Part shown: positions 10,255 to 22,070 of the stretch, piece by piece | Layout: each line of letters starts with the position of its first letter | How positions within the stretch are numbered: the stretch's first letter is position 1 | Assembly: GCA_965153355.1 (NCBI GenBank) | Contig: OZ231128.1 | Location: 22,382,001 to 22,446,000 of the forward strand | Source: Flaccisagitta enflata | Lineage: Eukaryota; Chaetognatha; Sagittoidea; Aphragmophora | Direction: 5' to 3' | DNA: 64,000 nucleotides | Position numbers and translations under genes: made by a program | The notes under the pieces: generated by a model | Database searches by the model: none | Seen by the model: only the letters and a program-made list of their open reading frames with translations | What the model was told of the DNA's origin: nothing

Positions 10255-10440
10255 AAGTGACAGAGAGACAGAGACAGATAGAGAGGGGCAGATAGAGACA
10301 AAGCGACAAGCCAAATGCAAAAATGCAAAAATGCAAAAAGACTAGTCTCATGGACAAACTTACGCTTTGCTGTACTGAGCACTTTCGGTAAACCGGCGAT
10401 AAAAAGCGATAAAAAGCTTTCAAAATGACTTTGTGACAAA

Positions 10441-10524
10441 CCGACGGATGAACTGACGGACCTAACGGACAGTCGGACACACCGAAAAATAGGTTATAGA
10501 GTCGCGTAGCACGCGACTAAAAAA
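10441..10524 (+). mobile_element. 3' end of an ACAAG element (AGTCGCG subfamily)
   Basis: GACGGAC repeats, then TTATAGAGTCGCGTAGCACG, a hairpin of arms AGTCGCGT and ACGCGACT, followed by AAAAAA. The 5' end is not recognised. Confidence 0.5.
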
Positions 10525-10670
10525 GCAATGTAAATTAGATGATGACAGAAATAGACAAGAAAAATGCTTGAGATGAGAGAGTTTCCTTCATGAGGTGGAT
10601 CATCAGGAAGCCTCCGAGGCGAATGAGGAAGAATATCTTCATCAGACTCATAGGCAAAGAGCGTTTTTAA

Positions 10671-11572
10671 GGCTTACATTTCCTCAAGATAGGCGACAAA
10701 TCAAAAATCTGTTTTTATGATGATTGGACTAGTATGCGTGCAGAGTGTCTCTCTTTCAATTTTTGACTGTATAGCACTGGCCTGACCCAAATTACAAAGC
10801 AAAAACAAAATTAAGAATGCTTTGGTTAAGTGAAGGGGAAAAAATAAAAATTTCTAATATATCAGTGCAGGATATGAACAACAGATAAAAGGGGGCTGTC
10901 TGCCCTTCCTTAATAACAAATTCTTCTTCCAATGTCAATGTTTCAAGAAATTATTTTCTCTTCTCGCCTTGTGCATTATCACAGTGCTCATGTCAGGCGA
11001 TCTACTCACTAGCCACAGACGCTGACTGCTTTCATGAATTTGTGCTTTAAAACTGATAGTTAGGGAGGCTAAAAAAGAGTTGATGAAAAAAATTGTCCAT
11101 GAATTGCATCTTTACCGTGTATTTTCTTTCAATTTTCACTTTAATGAATGACAAAATGATGGTAATTTTCTAGACGTTCGCTAGCCTGACTGGGGCAATG
11201 TAGGTAGCTGAAATTTTTACTGAAGATAGAGAAGACATGTGGCCAGGGTAGACCTGGAACAAATTCCCAAAAAAGCTACTAGCCTCTATATGGTTACATT
11301 TTACAGATTTCTTCTTGGATTTATTGTATGTAAAATAATGAAATTTGAATTTTTTTTACAGGTCTACCCTGGCCACATGTCTTGTCTATCTTCAGTAAAA
11401 ATTTCAGCTTCCTCCGTTGCCCCAGTCAGGCTAGCAAGCGTCTGAAAAATTGCCTATACTTGGGTTTTTTCAATTTTCTGAAATTTTTTGAAGGGGTTTC
11501 TTACACTAGTATTTGACATTCTATAAAAGAAAAAAAATTTCAGGGTTACTTCATTTTGAAGCAACGATAGCC
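10671..11572. mobile_element. piggyBac-like nonautonomous element, copy 2
   Basis: 902 bp flanked by TTAA at 10667-10670 and 11573-11576. It shares the whole length with copy 1 but lacks the 610-bp insert. It contains its own palindrome of 85-bp arms (11172-11256 against 11359-11442) starting AGACGTTCGCTAGCCTGAC, possibly an older nested MITE. Flanking DNA differs from copy 1, which supports independent insertion. Confidence 0.8.
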
Positions 11573-11625
11573 TTAAGAGGTGCTGTCCATCAGGTAATTA
11601 AGAACACTTGTGCTATAAGAGTGAA

Positions 11626-11665
11626 CAAGGCCGGATACACGGCAAGACAGTCGCGGACGGTTCAC
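11626..11665 (+). mobile_element. 5' stub of an ACAAG element
   Basis: ACAAGGCCGGATACACGGC, then CAGTCGCGGACGG, the standard 5' end, after which similarity stops. No 3' end is nearby. Confidence 0.5.
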
Positions 11666-11713
11666 TGTATGATCATATTGAATCATGAGCATAACAATGC
11701 GATCCCTTATATC

Positions 11714-11984
<271 letters not shown>

Positions 11985-12049
11985 GGATTAGCCAAAAGCC
12001 CTCGGAGGATATGTCAAGCCTCACGGCTCAATCATTCACTGATTGAAGG

Positions 12050-12595
12050 AGGGAAAAAACATGGGAGATGCCTCGTAAGAAAATCTGCGAGAGGATTGAG
12101 AGCAACTGCCAAGATTCATCGTGACAATTGCACGAGAATGATGACGACTTAAACATGGATTACAGAAACGCGTTCACGTGGAATGATAGAAGAAAGTTGT
12201 TCTGCTTATGTTCAAACGGCTAGTTAAATGCATGTATGATAGAAGAGTGTCGTTCTGCTTTTGTTTAAATGGCTGGATCACTTAATGTATGGGAGTCTTT
12301 TCTTGATGACATTAGGAGTGAAAAATGACTCATTTCAAATGAGGATTTCTACCATACTTTTGTGTGTTTAGATATTAAAAACTTACCTGCCCAAACGCAC
12401 GCCTCACCACTGCTACTTCCGCTTCCGCTTCTGCTTCCGCTTACACTTCCTCTTCCATTTTACTGTTTAAAATCATCAATTTCCAAGGGCTAACCCACTC
12501 ACCCCATTTGGGGCAGTCACCCTCTTCCATATCTTTGACGTGTAGCCCCACGTGGAACTCATGTGATCAAGATGGTGAAGAGGGACATGTGTGTT
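12050..12595. other. Gene-free intron sequence
   Basis: Nothing supportable was seen except a near-duplicate phrase (GATAGAAG..GTTCTGCTT) at about 12188 and 12238 and a pyrimidine-rich CTTCCGCTT stretch near 12415-12455. Confidence 0.5.
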
Positions 12596-12597
12596 GA

Positions 12598-13138
12598 TTT
12601 TAGATGAGTCCGTCAGTCGGTCGGTCCGTTGGTCCGTTGGTCCGTTGGTCCGTCGGTATGATCGTTACACCTATGCAAAAACCGCGTTTCAAGAGTGACA
12701 TGTGTGTTGTTTTTAGATGAGTCCGTCAGTTGGTCGGTCCGTTGATCCGTTGGCCCGTCAGTATGATCGTTACACCTGTAGAAAAACCGCGTATACACTT
12801 TTTATTTTTTATAAGAACGTCATTTTTTGGCCGAAGCCTTCAAAAGAGATAGAGATAGCTACTAATAAAATAACTACGATGTTCTTAATTTTGGAGCGAT
12901 TTCAAGCCTTGATGTTCTTATAAAAAAAAAGAAGTGTATTGACCATTTTATGGCCACGGTGAGGTTCTACACTGAATCAAATGGTCGACACACCTGTTAT
13001 GAGAGCCTCTTTTGCTTTTCTGTCTGTTATTTCATCTGTCTCTTTATTCATGAGTCATGAATCATGACACATGTTTAGCGCCAAATTCAATACACGGGGA
13101 GACACAGGCCGGACGCATCGTTGTCCGGTCGGGCTTGT
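12598..13138 (-). mobile_element. ACAAG-type element remnants (GATGCG subfamily)
   Basis: It ends (reverse) at CGGACGCATCGTTGTCC plus GGGCTTGTT at 13105-13138, the 5' end of the family. GTTTTTAGATGAGTCCGTCAG with GTCCGTTGG repeats at 12598 and 12711 are two 3' ends. The 3' hairpins are decayed. The exact number of insertions is unclear. Confidence 0.4.
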
Positions 13139-13454
13139 TCCATAATCTAAATGTTATTTGCGAAATACTGTCGCCCGAGAAAAAATTCAACAAACAAAGG
13201 GATCTTTTGGATGCTTTAAAAATGAGAGATAGATGGATGATTGCTTCAACAGGTTTTTAAACCGAATAGAATGTATATCTAACAAGTCTTTCCTCCCGAC
13301 CACCCCCCCCCCCCATCATGAGTCATGAGAATCATGGAAGGAAATTATTCCCGGCCAACTTCTTGTTGTTTATTCATGGTTGTTCATGCATTTTCTTTTC
13401 ACCAACAAGGAAAGCTTTCTCGTCTTTTTTGAATTAAAGATGCCCCACTCTCTT

Positions 13455-13652
<198 letters not shown>

Positions 13653-13734
13653 CAGGGCCCACGGTATACATAGAAATCTTGAGTGCCTTTGAGACTTGGA
13701 GACTTCATGAGCAGATTCACAAAATGCCGCGAGT

Positions 13735-13736
<2 letters not shown>

Positions 13737-13775
<39 letters not shown>

Positions 13776-13807
13776 CGACAACGACAACGACAACGCCAAC
13801 GACAACG

Positions 13808-13868
<61 letters not shown>
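13737..13868. repeat. (AAC)n microsatellite with CGACAA block
   Basis: AAC repeats with a GACAACGACAACG block near 13776-13810, similar to a block in the array at 41577. Confidence 0.95.
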
Positions 13869-13964
13869 AAGCAACAGTAGAAAGACGGGAAAGGGAAAAC
13901 CAAGCATAAAATCTTTTTAAAGAAAGAACGAGTCAAACGCATTTTATTTCGAAGAAGTACTTAC

Positions 13965-14070
13965 CAACGGCGGAATAGGTAGTTGATGACTGGTTGTCCA
14001 AATTGAGAATTCGGCCTTCGATAAGCGCCGACTTCTGAGGTGGAATGTCGTTCGAAAAACCGGACAGAAT
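13965..14070 (-). CDS. IgSF gene exon D: inter-domain segment
   Basis: The acceptor CATTGACAG is preceded by a T-rich tract; the donor is GTAAGT. 35 codons plus one base give ILSGFSNDIPPQKSALIEG and a following polar stretch ending TTYSAV. It has no Cys or Trp and sits between the F strand of exon C and the FAPRI linker of exon E, so it lengthens the link between two Ig domains. Codon use looks protein-coding and both flanking phases agree. Confidence 0.75.
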
Positions 14071-14727
14071 CTGTCAATGGCAGCAACAAAAAAGCATTTT
14101 ACAATATGATATGCACTCGACATTCTATTGGCAGCGATGACTAGCAACGCTAGTCTTCCGTCCTAACTCTTAATGTAAGGGTTGTTTAAAGTTACCATTG
14201 CGAATAAAAATGTTTGTTTTCTTCTATTCGGCTTTATTCTATGAGAAGATCAAAGTTCAACAGCAGTAACGGCAGCAGCAACCACTACTAATCGTCACAA
14301 CTAATCGTCAATTTCCGTGATTTCCGTCAAGTCCCGTAAACCAGTTGATTCTTTCAGTACCGTTAGTTTAATTTTATGCAGTAAAGATTAAAAAACAAAA
14401 GCATTATTCTAATGAAATTCAGGATATTTGATTAAAATTGAGTTTGATCAAAATTGAGCATCAGAGAACAAGGTTTTTTTTATCTCGAACGAATGGACGG
14501 ACTAATAGTCCAGGATTTAAGGAAAAGGACTTGGCGTTTTTGGGGCAAAGCGTGAAAACTTGCATATGAGGTCAGTTTTTTGTGCTGAACAAGACTAGAC
14601 GGGGTACACGTCTGATTTTTTAGTGTAGCCCATTAAAAATGCATTTTTTCCCCCAAAAACACTTTGAAGTTGTGCTGACATTAAACAAAGTGACGGATGA
14701 CTAAAAAATTTTAGGTGAAGAAAAATA

Positions 14728-15252
14728 CCGTATTTCCTCTAATTAGCGCCCGGGGCGCTTACAAAGTTGAACAAGGCCGGATACACGGCCATCAGTTGCG
14801 GACGGGTGGGCAGGGGCGGATATGCGCGTTTTCCCACTTTTCAACTCAATCATTATGGACCGACGGACACTTTTCGACTCGTGTTCACGGACCGACCGAC
14901 GGACGGACCGACCGACGGACGGACGGACAAAGCCTCTTATAGAGTTGCGTGTCCGCAACTAAAAATGATATTGCCTCTTTTACCCCCTAATTAGCGCCCC
15001 CCTGTAGCATATTAGGCAAAGAGTGAACTACTAAAAAACAACAATTTTGAAGATTTAGGGAACGAAAAAAAAAATGTGTGATTTCCACAGAAAAATCCAA
15101 TCATGAAGTTAAAAATGATAAAAAAACACAATGACTGACTGAATATCTAACAATCATCAATGAAATAAAAAGCATAACTTAGATGACAATTTTTTCCAAA
15201 AAAAAGGGGGGGGCGCTAATTAGAGGAAGGGCGCTAATTAGAGGAAATACGG
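14728..15252. mobile_element. CCGTATTT mariner-type MITE, TA-flanked
   Basis: Inverted ends CCGTATTTCCTCTAATTAGC and its complement, with TA at 14726-14727 and 15253-15254. The paralogous foldback at 20101-20135 (reverse) keeps the uninterrupted GAGGAAAAATATGCC, so the insertion and its TA target are confirmed. It contains the ACAAG element below. Other copies: 33025 and 46591-46928. Confidence 0.8.
14771..14964 (+). mobile_element. ACAAG element, AGTTGCG subfamily
   Basis: ACAAGGCCGGATACACGGCC; 5' motif AGTTGCGGAC (14794-14803); core with GGACGGACC repeats; CTCTTATAGAG; terminal hairpin AGTTGCG/TGTC/CGCAACT (14943-14960) and AAAAA. The 3' GTCCGCAACT is the exact complement of the 5' motif. 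It is nested in the MITE at 14728-15252; the MITE copy at 33025 shows the unoccupied site. Confidence 0.75.
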
Positions 15253-16214
15253 TATGCCTTTTTGCTACTTGCATTCAGAATTTTAGCAAAATCGACCTGG
15301 TAGAAGCGGAGCTATGGCTTTTTAAAGTCTAGGCCTATTTGAAAAAAAAAGGCTATGTTTCAATTTTAGCAAAAAATTGTTTGTTTTTTTTAGCAAGAAG
15401 TCTGAAATTGGCTTCAGTAATTTATTTTACCCTTATTCACTCTAAAAACAAAAATTGTAAAAATCCTATGTTTTTTTATTTTTTTTGCCAAAGAACTCAA
15501 AAATCATATTTCAAAATTTAAGCCTGATTTTCAAAAAGGGAAAGTGCAAGAAAAATATTGAAATCATTGGCGCCGACTTGGGGAATCAATTGTCTACCAA
15601 CTTATTCCCAAACTTTCAGAGGGGTATGTCAACCTTAGAAGACAAAAAATAATTTCAAAGTCTAAAAGAACAACACCAATGTTTGATTAGTAAGCTAAAA
15701 TTTGGCTCAGATATGCCCCTTACATATAGGGACCTGCATAAAAAATTTTAGGCAAATTGCTTGAAGCGTTTAGACGTACATTATCAAATGTCTTTTTGGG
15801 TTGATGTACCCCTCTGAAAGTTTGGGAATAAGTTGGTACACTTGATGACAATCGATTCCTGTTCCTGGGCAGCAATAATTTCAATATTTTCCTAGAACTA
15901 GCCTTTTTCAAAAATCAGGCTTTAATTTTGAAATTCAATTTTTTTGTTTTCTTGGCAAAAAGAAAAACATGAATTTCAATTTCATTTGTTTTTCGAATAA
16001 ATTGGGGTAGAATTGATTTTCAAAATCAATTTCTACTTAAAAAAAACAACTTCTTGCTAAAAAAAAACAAAATTTTACCCCATAATTGAAATAAAGCCCT
16101 CTTTTTTAAAAAAGGCCTAGACTTTAAACAGCAATATTTGCATTTTTACTAAACCAATTTTGCTGAAGTTTTGCCTGCAAGTAGAAAAAAAGGCATATTT
16201 TTCCTCACTTAAAA

Positions 16215-16290
16215 TTTGTTTGGCCTCATTGTTAGTCAACCGTGTGACGCGCAATGCACAAGTTTCAATAGAGGGTAGACTGTTGAGTGA
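16215..16290. repeat. Fragment of a dispersed repeat (GTTAGTCAACCG family)
   Basis: GTTAGTCAACCGTGTGACGC through TAGACTGTTGAGTGACG, cut by the 71-bp satellite. Longer copies are at 19710-20015 and 21105-21470. Confidence 0.6.
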
Positions 16291-16293
16291 CGC

Positions 16294-17555
16294 ACAGTCC
16301 ATCGAATCCCACCCTGATGGGAAAAAAACACCTAACGCCACTTTATCCCACTCCACCCACCTACACAGTCCATCGAATCCCACCCTGATGGGAAAAAAAC
16401 ACCTAACGCCACTTTATCCCACTCCACCCACCTACACAGTCCATCGAATCCCACCCTGATGGGAAAAAAACACCTAACGCCACTTTATCCCTCCACCCAC
16501 CTACACAGTCCATCGAATCCCACCCTGATGGAAAAAAACACCTAACGCCACTTTCTCCCTCACCACACACACAGTCCATCGAATCCCACCCTGATGGGAA
16601 AAAAACACTAACGCCACTTTATCCCACTCCCACCCACAGTCCATCAAATCCCACCCTGATGGGAAAAAAACACCTAACGCCACTTTATCCCACTCCACCC
16701 ACCTACACAGTCCATCGAATCCCACCCTGATGGGAAAAAAACACCTAACGCCACTTTATCCCACTCCACCCACCTACACAGTCCATCGAATCCCACCCTG
16801 ATGGGAAAAAAACACCTAACGCCACTTTATCCCACTCCACCCACCTACACAGTCCATCGAATCCCACCCTGATGGGAAAAAAACACCTAACGCCACTTTA
16901 TCCCACTCCACCCACCTACACAGTCCATCAGATCCCACCCTGATGGGAAAAAAACACCTAACGCCACTTTATCCCACTCCACCCACCTACACAGTCCATC
17001 AGATCCCACCCTGATGGGAAAAAAACACCTAACGCCACTTTATCCCACTCCACCCACCTACACAGTCCATCGAATCCCACCCTGATGGGAAAACCACCTA
17101 ACGCCACTTTATCCTCCACCCACCTACACAGTCCATCGAATCCCACCCTGATGGGAAAAAAACACCTAACGCCACTTTATCCCACTCCACCCACCTACAC
17201 AGTCCATCAAATCCCACCCTGATGGGAAAAAAACACCTAACGCCACTTTATCCCACTCCACCCACCTACACAGTCCATCGAATCCCACCCTGATGGGAAA
17301 AAAACACCTAACGCCACTTTATCCCACTCCACCCACCTACACAGTCCATCGAATCCCACCCTGATGGGAAAAAACACTTAACGCCACTTTATCCCTCCAC
17401 CCACCTACAGTCCATGATCCCACCTGATGGGAAAACACCTAACGCCACTTTATCCCACTCCACCCACCTACACAGTCCATCGAATCCCACCCTGATGGGA
17501 AAACACCTAACGCCACTTTATCCCACTCCACCCACCTACACAGTCCATCGAATCT
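16294..17555. repeat. 71-bp satellite array
   Basis: About 18 copies of a 71-bp unit beginning ACAGTCCATCGAATCCCACC and containing CCTGATGGGA and CACCTAACGCCACTTTATCC. Most units are near-identical, with small indels in the A-run and CTCCACCC part. Long frames here are not genes. It interrupts the GTTAGTCAACCG repeat. Confidence 0.95.
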
Positions 17556-17559
17556 CCGT

Positions 17560-17885
17560 AAGCTTGTCCTTGTTCACCTCCTCCCCACCCACCTCCAGGT
17601 TTTGTTTTCAATATTTTTTTCTCCTGAACCTCATTACTTATCTCTAATTTTATCACTAAAGAAGTATTCATCTGAAACAAAGTCACTAAAAATTATGTTG
17701 CCATACAGATCTATTCAGAAAGTTCTTATATTTGTTTCTTCAAAATAAGTCACCATCATGTTACAAAAAGAGAAAAAATTTTGTGATCCAAAACAAATGT
17801 CTGCAATATGCAAACAGTTAATAGTTGCAAAAGCATTAGTTGGTCAGCAGTACCCATGCCCTGCCTAAGTAGGCTGTGCTTGACG
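17560..17885. other. Gene-free unique sequence
   Basis: AT-rich sequence with no exon, RNA gene or repeat that could be supported. Confidence 0.5.
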
Positions 17886-17889
17886 TTTA

Positions 17890-18060
17890 AGGGGAACCAG
17901 GGCAGTGGCCCTGAAGGGGCCGATTACCATGCTTTCACACATATGGGAAATTTGCTCCTTCTCCTCCTCCTCCTCCTCCATCCCTCCACCTTCAAATGAG
18001 ATTTAGGCCTCAAGGCTGGGATCTGGGCCTTAGGTTAGAATTTGGGCCTTGAGTTTTGAA
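17890..18060. mobile_element. Fragment of GGGCAGCGG-type element (GATTACC arm)
   Basis: AGGGCAGTGGCCCTGAAGGG, then ATGCTTTCACACATATGGG, a CTCCTC tract and 20-bp AGGCCTCAAGGCTGGGAT units. It matches the 40291-41321 element. No opposite end. Confidence 0.5.
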
Positions 18061-18195
18061 TTTGGGTCCCACAATAATTAGCGATCCCACAATAGCGAGA
18101 TCCACACTAGCGTGATCATACTAACTAGGCCCATACTAGCAAAACCCATAGACTAGCCATGGCAACAATAAGCAACTGTTCCTCATTACTATAAA

Positions 18196-18362
18196 ACAAG
18201 GCCAGATACACGGCAATCCAGTCGCGGACAGTTGGGCAGAAGTAGTACTGCGAAAATCAGTTGGAATTCAGAAATGTGACAGATTGACCTACGAACAGAT
18301 TGATCGACCGATGGAGCAACCGACAAGGCAAGGTGTAGAGTCGCGTGTCCACGATTAAAAAA
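18196..18362 (+). mobile_element. ACAAG element, AGTCGCG subfamily
   Basis: It starts ACAAGGCCAGATACACGGC with 5' motif AGTCGCGGAC. It ends GTAGAGTCGCGTGTCC and a decayed second arm ACGATT plus an A run. The loss is one step (CGCGACT to ACGATT), consistent with CpG decay. Confidence 0.6.
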
Positions 18363-18659
18363 GAGTACCGGTTGAAACATCGAAGGTAATCATATTAGTA
18401 TGGGCCTAAGAGGACTGATAATGGGCCTAAGAGGGCTGATTTGGGTGCCTCGGGGGGGAGGATGGACAGATGGACGGACAGACAACTGGAAATTCACCCC
18501 CTATGTCCTACAGGACATTAGTCCTTTGGGGCTGCTGCCCAAAAAGTGCACTAAGACATAACAATAGACTGAATAGTTGTTGCATGTGAAAAAGTCATTG
18601 AGAATTTGATAATATGCCAACACAAGACATCCCTTATCTGAGACAATACAAGGAAAACT

Positions 18660-19335
18660 CTGAGGCAGCTCTAGGATAAACCTTGACAACCTATGGACAA
18701 CTTTGGGACAACTCTAGGACAATGGAAAGACAACTTTAGGACAACTTTAGGACAATTCTACAAAAGCTTTAGGACAACTTTTGGACAACTTTAGGACAAC
18801 TCAAGGACAACTCAAACAAATCTTTAGGACAACTCTAGGACAACTCTAGGACAACTCTGAAATGATTCTTGAACAACTCTAGGATGACTAGAAAAAACTT
18901 TAGGACATCTCAAGGAAAACTCTAGGACAACTTAGGGACAACTTGAGGATATCTGAAGGACAATTCTTTATTACCTCTAAAACAACTCCCACGCAAATCC
19001 AATATTTTTAGGATTACACTAAGAAAACTCTGAGACAAGTAGGACAACTCTTGGACAATTCTAGGACAACTAGGACAACTCTTGGACGATTCTAGGACAA
19101 CTCTAAAACAACATGAAGACACTTCTAGGACAATTCCAGGACCACTTAAGTATAAAATGGACAACTGTAGGATAACTAAAAGACAACTCCAGGGCAATAG
19201 GGACAACTTCAAGACTACTCAAGGACAACTCAAGGACAAATTAAGGACAAATTCAAGACAACTCAAAGACCACTAAAGGACAACTCATGGACAACTCACA
19301 AACAACTCATGGACAACTCAAGGATATACAAAACT
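18660..19335. repeat. ~11-bp minisatellite AGGACAACTCT
   Basis: About 55 degenerate units of (A/T)AGGACAACTCT. Intergenic or intronic; frames within are artefacts. Confidence 0.85.
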
Positions 19336-19700
19336 TAATTAATAGAAGAAAATAACAAATCTCCCATAGGCTAATTTGTATAATTGAGTAATCAGAAATC
19401 AGGATCGTTCTCAGCTCTAACTCAAAACCGCAATCGCGCGCATTACGTACAGCTCCGTGGGTTGATAATGGAGGATTCCAACCCACCAAAACAGGGCAAA
19501 TCAGTGAAACCTAGACAAACGGTTAACTTATGTGAAATCTTATATTTATAATGTATTTTTAATGTATTTTTAGTAATATTTTTAAAGCCCTGATGATTTC
19601 GAATCGATTTTTTTTGCAGAAATGAACCATTTGGGGTTAGAAGAAGTGAAAAATCAAACAATTACACTAGGTTGAAAAAAGTCACATTCTATATTTATTT
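19335..19700. other. Gene-free sequence
   Basis: No exon with paired splice sites was seen. TATTTTTAATGTATTTTTAG is a short local repeat. Confidence 0.4.
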
Positions 19701-19709
19701 CCCATCATG

Positions 19710-20015
19710 GCGGATTGTGTGACGTTCCAAAGCAAAGATCAAATGCCTCCCTCTCCCCCCCCCCCCCGACAAAAAAAACTGGTAGCATGATAAAGACCTT
19801 ACTTTCATCTGATATCTTATCGACGCCATTCATGAACGGTTAGCTACGCGGATATGCAGGTTTTTCTTTCTTTCTTTTTTTTTTTTTTGAATACTCTCTT
19901 TAATCTAAGTGATGACCATTTCGATGAATCATTTCAAAAGGCAAGATGTCATCTGCTAAAACCATTATTGAAATTGCTGTAATTGTTTTTTTTAGGGGGG
20001 GACTATGATGTCCGT
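19710..20015. repeat. Dispersed repeat, GTTAGTCAACCG family
   Basis: It shares CCAAAGCAAAGATCAAATGC through GATGTCCGTAT with 21105-21470. It has a poly-C tract and a poly-T tract at equivalent places. Confidence 0.7.
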
Positions 20016-20019
20016 ATAG

Positions 20020-20250
20020 CACTTTTTTTTAAAATAGGCCTAGACTGTAAACAGCAATATTTGCTTTTTTACTAAACCGATTTTGCTGAAGTTTTGCCTG
20101 CAAGTAGAAAAAAAGGCATATTTTTCCTCAACAAAAATTTTATAGCCATCGGTCAATTCGTTTGGTGTCAGCGCAATTTCAAACTTTTTTTTTTAGAAAT
20201 AAACACGTTTTTTATGGGGTACACAAAAATCAGATGTGTACCCCGTCTAG
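20020..20250. mobile_element. Partial copy of the foldback element of 14595-16205
   Basis: In reverse it reads GACTAGACGGGGTACACATC ... GAGGAAAAATATGCC ... GTCTAGGCC, matching the outer arm of the 14.6-kb element without the nested MITE. This is the empty-site witness. Confidence 0.65.
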
Positions 20251-20266
20251 TCATCTACAGCATATA

Positions 20267-20699
20267 ACAAGCCCGACCGGGCAACGATGCGTCCGGGCTG
20301 TGTCTTTGCATGTATTGATCATGTGATATATATGGAGAGACAGGTGGACGAGCAGATGGGTGGAATGACAAAATAGTAAAGGAGGCTCTCAAAATATGTT
20401 GGTTGATCATTTGTTTCAGTAACGGATCTCAACGCGGCAAAAAACAGCTGAAAAATGCGGTTTTAGCACTTGCGTAACGGACGGACATACGGACGGACCG
20501 ACGGACCGACGGACCGACGGACCGACGGACGGACGGACGGACCGACGGACCGAAGGACGGACGGACGGACCGACGGACGGACGGACGGACGGACGGACGG
20601 ACGGACGGACGGACGGACGGACGGACGGACCGACGGACCGAAGGACGGACGGACGGACCAACAAACCCTCTTATAGAGATGCGAGGACGCATCTAAAAA
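20267..20699 (+). mobile_element. ACAAG element, GATGCG subfamily, with GGAC array
   Basis: ACAAGCCCGACCGGGC; 5' motif GATGCGTCC (20286-20294); a GGACGGACC/GACGGACC tandem of about 190 bp (20470-20660); CTCTTATAGAG; hairpin AGATGCG/AGGA/CGCATCT and AAAAA. 3' GGACGCATC (20685-20693) complements the 5' motif exactly. It sits at the end of the foldback fragment. Confidence 0.75.
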
Positions 20700-20811
20700 C
20701 TGACCCAGATGCAAATTTTCACGCTTCACCTTAAAGTTGCCAAGATCTATTCTTTTATTCCTTTAAGAGACTGGACTACAAGGGACGTACAAACAGACGG
20801 GACCAAACAGA

Positions 20812-21062
<251 letters not shown>

Positions 21063-21104
21063 CAAAGAGGAACAAAAGGCTCGTCAAAGTATTTCGAGTT
21101 TGCT

Positions 21105-21470
21105 TCATTGTTAGTCAACCGTATGACGCGCAATGCACAAGTTTCAATAGAGGGTAGACTGTTGAGTGACGTGCCAAAGCAAAGATCAAATGCCCCCCCC
21201 CCCCCTGTCAAAAAAAAAACCTGGTAGCATGATAAAGACCTTACTTTCATCTTATATCTTATCGACGCCATTCATGAAGGGTTAGCTAGAGCCTAGAGGC
21301 GGATATGCAGTTTTTTTTCTTTTTTTTTTCTTTTTTTTTTTGAATACTCTCTTTTATCTAAGTGATGACCATTTCGATGAATCATTTAGAAAGGCAAGAT
21401 GTCATCTGCTAAAACCATTATTGAAATCGCTGTAATTGCTTTTTTTTAGGGGGGGGGGGACAATGATGTC
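21105..21470. repeat. Dispersed repeat, GTTAGTCAACCG family (longest copy)
   Basis: From GTTAGTCAACCGTATGACGC through poly-C (21184), poly-T (21305) and GATGTCCGTAT. No coding potential. Class unknown. Confidence 0.7.
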
Positions 21471-21839
21471 CGTATGTCTTCTATTTTGTCGGTTGGTCAT
21501 ACTTTCGCTCAATTAGCCCCGGCTTGATGCATCCAAGTGTGTCTTGCTTTTATGATTAAGGACAAGTTTTTTTTCTAATTTCATTAATCTAATCTGTTTT
21601 TAAGAATGTTATTGAGACTTTATGGAGTAGCTTTGACTTCTAAGAGGATTATATTATTTTCATTCGAAGGAGATAAGGCTTTCTTTTAAATTGAATAATT
21701 ATAATTGAGATATCGCCTCATTTTTTGCCTCAACCTTAGTTGCTCTTAGTTGTTCTCTTTTATCAAGGAGAGTGTCAGCAACATAAAGGAGCCTTGGTTT
21801 ATGGTACCTTTGATCAAAGCAAGCTAGCTTGTTAGCTAG

Positions 21840-22043
21840 ATTACTGTCTAGACAATTGGGGCGTTTCTAGTCAGAGATAATCGCTCGCTACGTTCGTTCG
21901 CTCACACAGCTCAATCCGCTTACTTGCTCCACAGCGCTACGCTCGCTTCTGTCGCTCGCTCTGTTCATGGGCTCGCTCGCTCACTCACTTCGCTCACTCA
22001 CTCATGGGACAGCTGAAATTCATAAATATGTGTTCATGCTGTA
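21840..22043. repeat. CGCTCACTCG-rich repeat next to exon C donor
   Basis: GGCGTTTCTAGTCAGAGATA, CTCGCT words, GGGACAGCTGAAATTCA, GTTCATGCTGTAA. Paralog of 4805-5030. It ends about 27 bp from the exon C donor. Confidence 0.6.
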
Positions 22044-22070
22044 ACTCGCCCATTGTCAAACTGTACTCAC

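Larger units (their letters stand above)
14595..16205. mobile_element. Long foldback element carrying nested insertions
   Basis: The left arm starts near GACTAGACGGGGTACACGTC (14599) and resumes after the nested MITE at 15253. The right arm ends near 16205 and lacks the outer end, which is kept in the partial copy at 20010-20250. Arms around 15255-15620 and 15790-16205 pair, for example GTCTAGGCC against GGCCTAGAC and CAAACTTTCAGAGGGGTA with its complement. No coding potential. Confidence 0.65.

Noticed and set aside
16294-17555. Regular repeats resembling a CRISPR array
   Set aside because: The whole 71-bp unit repeats without unique spacers, the host is eukaryotic and no cas genes are present.
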